The translations under genes and the position numbers were made by a program. Under the pieces are notes generated by a model. That model did no database searches. It had not been told where the DNA came from and worked only from the letters and a program-made list of their open reading frames with translations. Below are positions 1 to 7,052 of a stretch of 59,736 bases of DNA, piece by piece (positions within the stretch are counted from its first letter, which is position 1; each line of letters opens with the position of its first letter). Origin of the DNA: an uncultured Oscillospiraceae bacterium (lineage in GTDB: Bacteria; Bacillota; Clostridia; Oscillospirales; Oscillospiraceae); assembly GCA_910584045.1 (NCBI GenBank), contig CAJTYO010000013.1, positions 1-59,736 on the forward strand. The letters run 5' to 3'.

Positions 1-457
1 CCATGCCGCGGATCTTGTCGATCTTGTCGTACTCGATCTCGGGGAAGATCAGCTGTTCCTTGATGCCCAGGGCGTAGTTGCCGCGGCCGTCAAAGGAATT
101 GGGGTTGATGCCGTGGAAGTCGCGCACGCGGGGCAGGGCCACGTTAAACAGGCGGTCCAGGAACTCCCACATTTTATCGCTGCGCAGAGTGACCTTCGCG
201 CCCACGGGCATACCCTCGCGGACCTTGAAGTTGGCCACAGACTTTTTGGCGATGGTGATAATGGCCTTCTGGCCGGTGATGGCGGTCAGGTCGCGGACCA
301 CGGCCTCCAGGACCTTGGCATTGTCCCGTGCCTCGCCGCAGCCCACGTTCACAACCACCTTGTCGATCTTGGGGATCTGCATGACGCTCTTGTACTCGAA
401 CTTCTTCATCAGAGCAGGAGCGGCCTCTTCGGTATATTTCGTCTTGAGATTCGGCAT
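1..457 (-). CDS. rplE: 50S ribosomal protein L5, 3' end cut by the window edge
   Basis: Ribosomal protein L5 of the large subunit; it binds 5S rRNA in the central protuberance. Reading the minus strand from the ATG at 455-457 gives MPNLKTKYTEEAAPALMKKF, then a region with IPKIDKVVVNVG and GINPNSFDGRGNYALGI, all typical of L5. About 152 codons are visible and the C-terminal part lies beyond position 1. A purine-rich ribosome binding site (AGGAGTAGG) stands upstream of the ATG. It follows rplX by about 20 nt in the S10-spc operon, the usual position. A longer overlapping frame at 174-608 is only a shadow. Confidence 0.95.
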   Translation of the reverse strand, partial: MPNLKTKYTEEAAPALMKKFEYKSVMQIPKIDKVVVNVGCGEARDNAKVLEAVVRDLTAITGQKAIITIAKKSVANFKVREGMPVGAKVTLRSDKMWEFLDRLFNVALPRVRDFHGINPNSFDGRGNYALGIKEQLIFPEIEYDKIDKIRGM

Positions 458-477
458 TTTTTCTTCCTACTCCTTTC

Positions 478-789
478 TTAGAGAGCGGCGCCGCAGTGCT
501 TGCACACGCGGGTCTTCTTGCCGTCCTCGATCTTGTGGGCCACACGGGTGCCCTTGCCGCACTTGGGGCAGACCACCTGCACCTTGCTGGCATACAGAGC
601 GGCCTCACGGCGCACGATGCCGCCCTGCTCCCCCTGGCGGCGGGGCTTGGTGTGGCAGGTAACCATGTTCACACCCTCCACCACCACCTTGGCCTCGCTG
701 GGGATGGTGCCCTGCACCTTGCCCTGCTTGCCCTTGTCCTTGCCGGACAGGACGACGACGGTGTCGCCCTTCTTTACATTCATAGCCAT
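478..789 (-). CDS. rplX: 50S ribosomal protein L24
   Basis: Large-subunit protein L24, an early assembly protein near the exit tunnel. The 103-residue product has the KOW motif near the N-terminus (KKGDTVVVLSGKDKGKQGKV, residues 5-24). The C-terminal half has a CPKCGKGTRVAHK...CKHCG arrangement, that is two CxxC pairs, so this is probably a zinc-binding form of L24. The start at 789 is preceded by GGAGAG at good spacing. It sits between rplN and rplE, as in other Firmicutes. Confidence 0.97.
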   Translation of the reverse strand: MAMNVKKGDTVVVLSGKDKGKQGKVQGTIPSEAKVVVEGVNMVTCHTKPRRQGEQGGIVRREAALYASKVQVVCPKCGKGTRVAHKIEDGKKTRVCKHCGAAL

Positions 790-807
790 TTTTCTCTCCG
801 CTCCTCC

Positions 808-1176
808 TTACACGACCTCGGGAGCCAGTGAGAGGATCTTCATATAATCCTTATCACGCAGCTCGCGGGCAACGGGCCCAAAGATACGCGTACCTCTGGG
901 GTTCCGGTCATCCTTGATGAGGACGGCGGCGTTGTCGTCAAAGCGGACGTAGGTCCCGTCGGCCCGGCGCACGCCTTTGGCGCTGCGGACGATGACAGCC
1001 TTGACAACCTCGCCCTTCTTCACCGTGCCGCCAGGGGTGGACTTGCGCACAGAGGCGACGATCACATCGCCGATGTTGCCGTAACGCCGCTTGGAGCCGC
1101 CCAGGACGCGGATGCACTTGATTTCCTTGGCGCCGGTATTGTCAGCGACCTTCAAAAAACTTTCCTGTTGAATCAT
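808..1176 (-). CDS. rplN: 50S ribosomal protein L14
   Basis: Large-subunit protein L14, at the subunit interface and contacting 16S rRNA. The 122-residue protein begins MIQQESFLKVADNTGAKEI, the canonical L14 start, and contains the GDVIVASVRKSTPGG and RGTRIFGPVARELR blocks. Length equals the family norm of 122. A GGAGG site precedes the ATG. It lies 12 nt downstream of rpsQ and is co-transcribed with the rest of the operon. Confidence 0.98.
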   Translation of the reverse strand: MIQQESFLKVADNTGAKEIKCIRVLGGSKRRYGNIGDVIVASVRKSTPGGTVKKGEVVKAVIVRSAKGVRRADGTYVRFDDNAAVLIKDDRNPRGTRIFGPVARELRDKDYMKILSLAPEVV

Positions 1177-1188
1177 AACCGCGCCTCC

Positions 1189-1452
1189 TTACTTAGCCTT
1201 CTCGATAATCTCGACCACGCGCCATCTCTTGTCTTTGCTGAGAGGGCGGGTCTCCATGACCTTCACCTTGTCGCCCACGCCGCAGGAATTCTGCTCGTCA
1301 TGGGCCTTGAGCTTATAAGTGCGGCCAACGATCTTCTTATACAGAGGGTGCGCCACCCGGTCCTCAATGGCGACCACCACGGTCTTGTCCATCTTGTCGG
1401 ATACAACCTTGCCTACCCTAGTCTTCCGGGAGGAAATTCTCGCTTCACTCAT
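1189..1452 (-). CDS. rpsQ: 30S ribosomal protein S17
   Basis: Small-subunit protein S17, a primary 16S rRNA binder. The 87-residue sequence has the OB-fold core RKTRVGKVVSDKMDKTVVV followed by HPLYKKIVGRTYKLKAHDE and the RPLSKDKRWRVVEI ending, all diagnostic. An AAGGAGGT site lies just before the start. It is between rpmC and rplN in the conserved order. Confidence 0.97.
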   Translation of the reverse strand: MSEARISSRKTRVGKVVSDKMDKTVVVAIEDRVAHPLYKKIVGRTYKLKAHDEQNSCGVGDKVKVMETRPLSKDKRWRVVEIIEKAK

Positions 1453-1471
1453 TTCGATTTACCTCCTTCTC

Positions 1472-1672
1472 TTATTTGGCGGCAGCGGTCTGCTGCTCGC
1501 GGATAATGGTCTTGACTCGGGCAATATCACGCTTGACCTCAGCGATTTTCACGGGGTTGTCCAGCTGGTTGGTGGCGTGCTGCATACGCAGGAAGAAGAG
1601 ATCCTTTTTCAGGCTGACCAGCTTCTCGCCCAGCTCAGCCTCGCTCATCTTACGGATTTCACTTGCCTTCAT
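1472..1672 (-). CDS. rpmC: 50S ribosomal protein L29
   Basis: Large-subunit protein L29, which sits beside the polypeptide exit tunnel near the trigger-factor docking site. The 66 residues form the usual two-helix hairpin: MKASEIRKMSEAELGEKL, then LKKDLFFLRMQHATNQLDNP and a helix with IARVKTIIREQ. It starts 2 nt after the stop codon of rplP, so the two are probably translationally coupled. Confidence 0.96.
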   Translation of the reverse strand: MKASEIRKMSEAELGEKLVSLKKDLFFLRMQHATNQLDNPVKIAEVKRDIARVKTIIREQQTAAAK

Positions 1673-1674
1673 CT

Positions 1675-2112
1675 TTATTCACCTACTTCCTGAGCTGCCG
1701 GAGCGGCCTCGCGGGCGACGATCTTCGTCTTGATGGGCAGCTTGTGGCTGGCCAGACGGAGGGCCTCCCGGGCGATCTCCTCGCTGACGCCGGCGATCTC
1801 AAACATGACGCGACCGGGCTTCACCACGGCCACCCAATACTCGGGGGAGCCTTTACCGGAACCCATACGGGTCTCGGCCGGCTTCTCGGTGATGGGCTTG
1901 TCGGGGAAGATCTTGATCCACACCTGGCCGCCGCGCTTGGTATAACGGGTCATGGCGATACGAGCGGCCTCGATCTGATTGCTGGTGATCCACGCAGGCT
2001 CGGTGGCCACCAGGCCGAAATCACCGTAGGTTACGGTGTTGCCTCTCATGGCCTTGCCGGTGAGGCGGCCGCGATGGACTCTGCGGTACTTGACTCTCTT
2101 AGGCAGAAGCAT
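1675..2112 (-). CDS. rplP: 50S ribosomal protein L16
   Basis: Large-subunit protein L16, near the peptidyl-transferase centre and the A-site tRNA. The 145-residue protein starts MLLPKRVKYRRVHRGRLTGK and contains RIAMTRYTKRGGQVWIKIFP and TRMGSGKGSPEYWVAVVKPG, all hallmark L16 segments. Its ATG overlaps the final base of the rpsC stop codon, which implies translational coupling. Confidence 0.98.
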   Translation of the reverse strand: MLLPKRVKYRRVHRGRLTGKAMRGNTVTYGDFGLVATEPAWITSNQIEAARIAMTRYTKRGGQVWIKIFPDKPITEKPAETRMGSGKGSPEYWVAVVKPGRVMFEIAGVSEEIAREALRLASHKLPIKTKIVAREAAPAAQEVGE

Positions 2113-2966
2113 TACTGAGCGCCTCCTTCTTTCTTCTCGGGACGGGGGCCGCGGTTAAAGCCAGTGCCCTGTCCATCACGGCGGGGAGGACGGCTGTCGC
2201 CGCTCCGATTGAAGCCGCCGCGGTCGTTGTTGCGGTTGAAGCCTCCACGGCGGTCGCCGTCCCGGCGGGGACGCCGCTCCCGGCGCTCCTCGTAGGGCTT
2301 GGAGGTGTCGATGGTGCGGGGGGTGGTGCGCAGGGCCTGGGAGAGGACCTCCCCCTTGTAGATCCACACCTTCACACCGATGCGACCGAAGGTGGTGGCT
2401 GCCTCCGCGAAGCCGTACTCAATGTCGGCGCGGATGGTCTGCAGGGGGATGGTGCCCTCATGGTAGTGCTCAACGCCGGCGATCTCGCGGCCGCCCAGAC
2501 GTCCGGAGCAGCAGCACTTGATGCCCTTGGCACCGGCGCGCATGGCGCGGCCCATGGCGTTCTTCATGGCCCGGCGGTGGCTGATGCGCTTCTCCAGCTG
2601 CTGGGCGATGTTCTCAGCAACCAGCTGGGCGTTCATGTCGGGGGAGCGGACCTCAACGATGTTGAGCTTGGTGGGCTTGCCGATCAGCTTTTCCACCTCG
2701 ACGCGGGTGGCCTCGATGTCCTTGCCCTCCTTGCCGATGACCATGCCGGGGCGGGCACAGTGGAGGAAGATGGTCACACCGCCGTTGGAGCGCTCGATCT
2801 CGATCTTGGGCACCTGGGCGTTAAAGAGCTTCTTCTTCAGGCAGTCGCGGATCTTCTTGTCCTCCACAAGCAGATCGCCCACCTTCTCGCTGCTGGCATA
2901 CCAACGGGAATCCCAGTCCTTGATGACGCCCACGCGCATGCCGTGGGGATTAACTTTCTGTCCCAT
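2112..2966 (-). CDS. rpsC: 30S ribosomal protein S3 with a basic RGN-rich C-terminal tail
   Basis: Small-subunit protein S3, at the mRNA entry channel. The first ~215 residues are ordinary S3: MGQKVNPHGMRVGVIKDWDS, a KH domain with the GMVIGKEGKDIE loop, and the C-terminal domain ending GVKVWIYKGEVL. The protein continues to 284 residues with a low-complexity tail rich in Arg, Gly, Asn and Asp (repeated RGGFNR-type units), against the more usual 210-230. The tail resembles RNA-binding RGG segments and is probably disordered. It follows rplV by 16 nt. Confidence 0.97.
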   Translation of the reverse strand: MGQKVNPHGMRVGVIKDWDSRWYASSEKVGDLLVEDKKIRDCLKKKLFNAQVPKIEIERSNGGVTIFLHCARPGMVIGKEGKDIEATRVEVEKLIGKPTKLNIVEVRSPDMNAQLVAENIAQQLEKRISHRRAMKNAMGRAMRAGAKGIKCCCSGRLGGREIAGVEHYHEGTIPLQTIRADIEYGFAEAATTFGRIGVKVWIYKGEVLSQALRTTPRTIDTSKPYEERRERRPRRDGDRRGGFNRNNDRGGFNRSGDSRPPRRDGQGTGFNRGPRPEKKEGGAQ

Positions 2967-2982
2967 AAAACTGTCTCCCTCC

Positions 2983-3318
2983 TTAAGCCTTCTCCGCGAC
3001 CGCCAGGGTCACGTGGCTCGTCCTCTTGTTGATCCGGTAGGCGCGGCCCTGAGCCCGGGGCATCACTCTCTTGAGGATGGGGCCGGGGGTGGCGAACACC
3101 TGGGACACATAGAGCTTTTCGACGTCCATGTTGTTGTTGTTCTCGGCATTGGCCACGGCGCTCTTGAGGAGCTTGATCATGGGCTCAGAGGCAGCCTTGG
3201 GGGTCTGCATGAGGATGGCCATGGCGGTGCCCACATCCTTGCCGCGGATGAGATCGGCGACGATCTGCACCTTGCGGGGAGAGATGCGGAGATATTTCAA
3301 ATAAGCTTTTGCTTCCAT
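2983..3318 (-). CDS. rplV: 50S ribosomal protein L22
   Basis: Large-subunit protein L22, whose beta-hairpin lines the exit tunnel; macrolide-resistance changes map there in other bacteria. The 111-residue product has AKAYLKYLRISPRKVQIVAD near the start and the hairpin region ILKRVMPRAQGRAYRINKRTSHV. An in-frame ATG at 3330 directly abuts the GGAGG site, leaving no spacing, so the ATG at 3318 is chosen. Confidence 0.96.
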   Translation of the reverse strand: MEAKAYLKYLRISPRKVQIVADLIRGKDVGTAMAILMQTPKAASEPMIKLLKSAVANAENNNNMDVEKLYVSQVFATPGPILKRVMPRAQGRAYRINKRTSHVTLAVAEKA

Positions 3319-3339
3319 TTTATTCTGCATCCTCCTTCA

Positions 3340-3603
3340 TTACTTGCCCTTGGCGTGGCCGCGGAAGGTCCGGGTGGGGGCGAACTCACCCAGCTTGTGG
3401 CCGACCATATCCTCCTGGATATACACGGGCACGTGCTTGCGTCCGTCATGGACGGCGATGGTGTGACCGACAAAGGCGGGGTAGATAGTGGAGCTGCGGC
3501 TCCAAGTCTTCAGCACCGTCTTCTTGCCGGAAGAATTCATTTCCTCGACCCGCTTGAGAAGCTCGGGAGCAACGAAGGGGCCTTTCTTGATGGATCTGCT
3601 CAT
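3340..3603 (-). CDS. rpsS: 30S ribosomal protein S19
   Basis: Small-subunit head protein S19, which forms a pair with S13 and contacts the A-site finger of the 50S subunit. The 87 residues start MSRSIKKGPFVAPELLKRVE and carry the family block TWSRSSTIYPAFVGHTIAVH and the ending GEFAPTRTFRGHAKGK. Length is within 1-5 residues of the family norm. GGAGGCAGGAGAG precedes the start. It lies between rplB and rplV in the conserved order. Confidence 0.98.
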   Translation of the reverse strand: MSRSIKKGPFVAPELLKRVEEMNSSGKKTVLKTWSRSSTIYPAFVGHTIAVHDGRKHVPVYIQEDMVGHKLGEFAPTRTFRGHAKGK

Positions 3604-3618
3604 ATCTCTCCTGCCTCC

Positions 3619-4455
3619 TTACTTCACGTTCCGGCGCTTGACAATGAACTTGTCGGTCGGATTCTTGGTCTTCCGGGTCTTGTAACCCAGAGCGGGCTTG
3701 CCCCAGGGGGTTACAGGGCCGGGACGGCCCACAGGGCTCTTGCCCTCGCCGCCGCCGTGGGGGTGGTCGCAGGGGTTCATAACCGAACCGCGGACGGTGG
3801 GACGCCAGCCCATGTTGCGCTTGCGGCCGGCCTTGCCGATCTGGATGTTCTCGTGGTCGATGTTGCCCACCTGACCGATGGTGGCCATGCAGTTGAGGCG
3901 CACGATGCGCACCTCGCCGGAGGGCATACGGATCTGGGCGTCATTGCCCTCCTTGGCCATCAGCTGAGCGCTGGTGCCGGCGGAGCGAACCAGCTGGCCG
4001 CCCTTGCCGGGGTGCATCTCGATGTTGTGGATCACGGTGCCCACGGGGATGTTGGCAAGGGGCAAGGCGTTGCCGGGTTTGATGTCGGCAGCGGGAGAGG
4101 CAAGGACCTTGTCGCCGGCGGCCAGACCCACAGGGGCCAGGATATAGCGGCGCTCGCCGTCCTCATACTCCACCAGCGCGATATTGGCGCTGCGGTTGGG
4201 ATCGTACTCCAGGCGCAGGACCGTTCCGGTCATGTCGGTCTTATCCCGCTTGAAATCGATGATGCGGTACTTGCGCTTGTTGCCGCCGCCACGGTGGCGT
4301 ACGGTGATGCGGCCGTAGCTGTTGCGGCCCGCGCTCTTCTTCAGAACCTCGGTCAGACTGGGCTCGGGCTTGGCCTTCTTATCAACACCGTCGAAGCCGG
4401 AGACGGTCATATGCCGGCGGGACGGGGTGGTCGGCTTGAATGATTTAATAGACAT
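3619..4455 (-). CDS. rplB: 50S ribosomal protein L2
   Basis: Large-subunit protein L2, needed for subunit association and peptidyl transfer. The 278-residue protein begins MSIKSFKPTTPSRRHMTV and has the conserved C-terminal loop NPCDHPHGGGEGKSP, which includes the histidine implicated near the peptidyl-transferase centre. Length matches the family (273-280). It is preceded by AAGGAGG and follows rplW by 14 nt. Confidence 0.98.
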   Translation of the reverse strand: MSIKSFKPTTPSRRHMTVSGFDGVDKKAKPEPSLTEVLKKSAGRNSYGRITVRHRGGGNKRKYRIIDFKRDKTDMTGTVLRLEYDPNRSANIALVEYEDGERRYILAPVGLAAGDKVLASPAADIKPGNALPLANIPVGTVIHNIEMHPGKGGQLVRSAGTSAQLMAKEGNDAQIRMPSGEVRIVRLNCMATIGQVGNIDHENIQIGKAGRKRNMGWRPTVRGSVMNPCDHPHGGGEGKSPVGRPGPVTPWGKPALGYKTRKTKNPTDKFIVKRRNVK

Positions 4456-4469
4456 GCTTCACTTCCTCC

Positions 4470-4763
4470 TTACACCATACCCTCGAACATCTCGATGGTC
4501 TTGGAGTCCTCGGTCAGCTGGACAATGGCCTTTTTCCAGTCCTTGGTACGGCCCGGACGGCCCGCGCCCATGCGCTTGGCCTTGCCGGGGACGATCATGG
4601 TGTTGACCTTAGCCACCTTCACGCCGAAAACCTCCTCGACGGCCTTGCGGATCTCAATCTTGCCGGCGGTGGGAGCGACCTCGAACACGTATTTTTTATC
4701 AGCGGCGCCGGCCATGGAGCGCTCGGTGATGATGGGACGGATGATGACATCGTAAGAGATCAT
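4470..4763 (-). CDS. rplW: 50S ribosomal protein L23
   Basis: Large-subunit protein L23, the main docking site for trigger factor and SRP at the exit tunnel. The 97 residues include DVIIRPIITERSM, KYVFEVAPTAGKIEIRKAVE and VFGVKVAKVNTMIVPGK. The C-terminus IVQLTEDSKTIEMFEGMV is also typical. Its ATG overlaps the rplD stop by one base, indicating coupling. Confidence 0.98.
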   Translation of the reverse strand: MISYDVIIRPIITERSMAGAADKKYVFEVAPTAGKIEIRKAVEEVFGVKVAKVNTMIVPGKAKRMGAGRPGRTKDWKKAIVQLTEDSKTIEMFEGMV

Positions 4764-5380
4764 TATGCGTACACCTCCTCGATAGTGGCCAGGGCGCTCT
4801 TGTCAATGACCAGGTATTTGGCGTTGACCAGATCGTAGACACTCAGCATCCGGGCGGTGGTGGTCACCACGCCGGGGATGTTGCGGGCGCTCTTGACGAC
4901 GTTCGTGTTGACCTCAGGAGTGATGACAACGGCCTTGCCATCGCACTTCACGGCGTCCAGGAAGTCTTTGAAGGACTTGGTCTTGATCTCGTCCATCTGG
5001 ATGGAATCCACCACGATGACCTGCTCTCCGGCCGCCTTGGCGGACAGGACGCTCTTCAGAGCCAGACGCCGCACCTTCTTGTTGAGCACGTAGCTGTAGC
5101 TGCGGGGCTTGGGGGCAAACACAATTCCGCCGTGGGTCCACTGGGGAGCCCGGGTGCTGCCCTGGCGGGCGTGGCCGGTGCCCTTCTGGCGCCAGGGCTT
5201 CCTGCCGCCGCCGGAAACCTCGGCGCGGGTCAGGGCGCTCTGGGTGCCCTGGCGGCAGTTGGCCAGATGATTCTTGACGACTTCATGCACAACGTGCATA
5301 TTGGGCTCGATGCCGAAGATGGAAGCATTCAGCTCCACCTCGCCAACCTGGCTGCCGGCCATATTTAAAACTTTTACCAT
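4763..5380 (-). CDS. rplD: 50S ribosomal protein L4
   Basis: Large-subunit protein L4, with a loop that reaches into the exit tunnel. The 205 residues include the loop region GGGRKPWRQKGTGHARQGST and SYVLNKKVRRLALKSVLSAK. In Escherichia coli L4 is also the autogenous repressor of the S10 operon; whether that occurs here cannot be read, but this operon does have a long leader (see 6597-6893). It follows rplC by 21 nt. Confidence 0.98.
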   Translation of the reverse strand: MVKVLNMAGSQVGEVELNASIFGIEPNMHVVHEVVKNHLANCRQGTQSALTRAEVSGGGRKPWRQKGTGHARQGSTRAPQWTHGGIVFAPKPRSYSYVLNKKVRRLALKSVLSAKAAGEQVIVVDSIQMDEIKTKSFKDFLDAVKCDGKAVVITPEVNTNVVKSARNIPGVVTTTARMLSVYDLVNAKYLVIDKSALATIEEVYA

Positions 5381-5401
5381 TTCTCAGCACTCTCCCTTTC
5401 C

Positions 5402-6124
5402 TTAACGTCTCGCGGAGGCCTTCTGCGGATTGACGCGGGCAGAAGCCTTCTGCGGGTTGGCGCTGATACCGGCGTCGCCCTTCTTCACGACGAGGACCTT
5501 GGCGGTAGAACGGATGGTGACCAGCCCGCCCTTGGGGCCGGGGATCGCGCCGCGGACCACGATCATGTTGAGCTCGGGGTCCACCTTGACCACGTCCAGG
5601 TTCATGACTGTCACCTGATCCACGCCCATATGGCCTGCGCCGATTTTGCCCTTCATGATACGGCTGGGATCGGTGCCGGAGCCCATGGAGCCCGCGTGAC
5701 GGGCGACGGGGCCGGTGCCGTGGCTGCCTTTCAGGGTGTGGGCGCCGTGGCGCTTGACAACGCCGGCGTAGCCGTGGCCCTTGCTGATGCCGGTGACATC
5801 CACGTGGTCTCCCTCGGCAAAGGTATCAACCTTGACCACGTCGCCCACGTTCATTTCAGCGGCCTTGTTGAGCTTGAATTCCTTCAGGTGCTTCTTGGGG
5901 GACACGCCGGCCTTGTTCAGGTGGCCCTTCTCGGGCTTGGTGAGCTTACGCTCGGCCACGTCGCCGTAGCCCAGCTGCACGGCCTCATAGCCGTCCTTCT
6001 CGGCGGTCTTTTTCTGCACTACGACACAGGGGCCGGCCTCGATAACGGTAACCGGGATCACCTTGCCGTCGGCGTCGAAGATCTGGCTCATGCCGACCTT
6101 CTTACCGATGATCGCTTTCTCCAT
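5402..6124 (-). CDS. rplC: 50S ribosomal protein L3 with duplicated C-terminal octapeptide
   Basis: Large-subunit protein L3, an early assembly factor that reaches the peptidyl-transferase centre. The protein has the expected KAIIGKKVGMSQIFD start and the central KRHGAHTLKGSHGTGPVARH and GSMGSGTDPSR loop. At 240 residues it is longer than the usual ~210 because of a C-terminal tail with the unit NPQKASAR twice in tandem. An AAAGGAG site lies upstream. A 163-nt spacer separates it from rpsJ, much longer than any other gap in this operon. Confidence 0.97.
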   Translation of the reverse strand: MEKAIIGKKVGMSQIFDADGKVIPVTVIEAGPCVVVQKKTAEKDGYEAVQLGYGDVAERKLTKPEKGHLNKAGVSPKKHLKEFKLNKAAEMNVGDVVKVDTFAEGDHVDVTGISKGHGYAGVVKRHGAHTLKGSHGTGPVARHAGSMGSGTDPSRIMKGKIGAGHMGVDQVTVMNLDVVKVDPELNMIVVRGAIPGPKGGLVTIRSTAKVLVVKKGDAGISANPQKASARVNPQKASARR

Positions 6125-6287
6125 TGTGATTCTCCTTTATAATAAGGTTATTGGTCGGCGCAGCTCCCGGGCATTGGCTCCCATGGCTGCGGCGACTTGA
6201 CCCCGCCCGCCTCACGCAAGTCGGCGGACTGATGGGCTGCAAAATAAATGGCGGCACGCTTGCCGCTGGGGCGTCGCTGTCTATCCC
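6125..6287 (-). other. 163-nt rpsJ-rplC spacer, possibly structured RNA
   Basis: Other gaps in this operon are below 25 nt, but 163 nt separate rpsJ from rplC. The minus-strand RNA is GC-rich with short complementary segments (for example GACTTGC against GTCAAGTC, and repeated GCCGCC/GGCGG blocks), and ends with AAAGGAGAATCACA before the rplC ATG. No ORF or terminator is evident. It may hold a cis-acting RNA or simply be a long spacer. Confidence 0.4.
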
Positions 6288-6596
6288 TTACAGCTTGATC
6301 TCGATCTCCACACCGGCGGGCAGTTCCAGGCTCATCAGGGCCTCCACGGTCTTGGGACTGGAGTTGCTGATGTCGATCAGGCGCTTGTGGGTGCGGCGCT
6401 CAAACTGCTCACGGCTGTCCTTGTACTTGTGGACGGCGCGAAGGATGGTGACAACCTCCTTCTTGGTGGGCAGAGGGATGGGGCCGGAGACGGAAGCGCC
6501 GGTGCGCTTGGCGGTCTCGACGATCTTGTAGGCGGACTGATCGATGACCTGGTGGTCATATGCCTTCAGACGGATGCGGATCGTTTCTTTTGCCAT
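6288..6596 (-). CDS. rpsJ: 30S ribosomal protein S10
   Basis: Small-subunit protein S10, also the NusG/NusE partner in transcription antitermination. The 102 residues begin MAKETIRIRLKAYDHQVIDQ and contain GPIPLPTKKEVVTILRAVH and SREQFERRTHKRLIDI, which fix the identity. It is the first gene of the operon, preceded by GGGAGGAACAAAACA and a leader of about 300 nt. Confidence 0.98.
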   Translation of the reverse strand: MAKETIRIRLKAYDHQVIDQSAYKIVETAKRTGASVSGPIPLPTKKEVVTILRAVHKYKDSREQFERRTHKRLIDISNSSPKTVEALMSLELPAGVEIEIKL

Positions 6597-6893
6597 TGTT
6601 TTGTTCCTCCCAATGTTTGTACAAAGTAGTTGCGGCTGTGTTCCTTACTCTGTACGGCGAGAATTTTCTTTCCACTTATCCATGCGTATCATTCCGGCTC
6701 ATAGAAAATACCGGCGCAAAATGGCCGGTACATGCCCATGGCACGGCGATAGACGCCGCGGAAAGGACTTTCTCAGCCGCCCGATTATCGGACATACTCC
6801 GCGGAAGTTACCGGCCAGCGCCGCAATCTCCCGCATCATCGCAGTTCCCGGCGGGGTATTTCTGCCAAAACATGGCTTTTCCCCGCACAAGCG
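6597..6893 (-). promoter_or_regulatory. Long 5' leader of the S10 operon
   Basis: From the predicted start near 6893 to the rpsJ ATG there are about 297 nt without a credible gene. The RNA is rich in short GC stems; for example GCCGGT and ACCGGC blocks could pair around the 6700-6730 region. Such length is compatible with autogenous control or attenuation of the ribosomal operon. No recognised riboswitch core was identified. Confidence 0.45.
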
Positions 6894-6899
6894 TGTACT

Positions 6900-6928
6900 A
6901 GTATATCGTACCAGCCCTCGATTGTCAA
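6900..6928 (-). promoter_or_regulatory. Sigma-A promoter of the S10 operon
   Basis: On the minus strand the -35 box TTGACA lies at 6923-6928 and the -10 box TATACT at 6900-6905, with exactly 17 nt between. This is close to consensus, as expected for a ribosomal protein operon. Predicted start of transcription is near 6893. Confidence 0.85.
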
Positions 6929-7009
6929 GGGAAATTTCTCTTTTTTTCATAAAAAATGCAACAAATTTTCATGGAACCCGCCGGAACCTTTACGCAATGC
7001 GTCCAAACG

Positions 7010-7042
7010 CGCGGCGCGGAGGATATTTCCCTCCGCGCCGCG
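7010..7042 (-). terminator. GC-rich hairpin downstream of the YgiQ gene
   Basis: A perfect 13-bp stem (CGCGGCGCGGAGG at 7010-7022 with its complement at 7030-7042) closes a 7-nt loop, 10 nt after the stop codon of the radical SAM gene. Only a weak T-run (GTTT) follows on the minus strand, so it may act as a transcript end or processing barrier rather than a textbook intrinsic terminator. Confidence 0.5.
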
Positions 7043-7052
7043 AAGCCTCGCT

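Noticed and set aside
2518..4443. A 641-codon plus-strand frame opposite rpsC-rplB
   Set aside because: It lies wholly antisense to confirmed ribosomal protein genes, is low in complexity (Gly/Ala/His/Leu-rich) and has no ribosome binding site; a GC-rich shadow frame.
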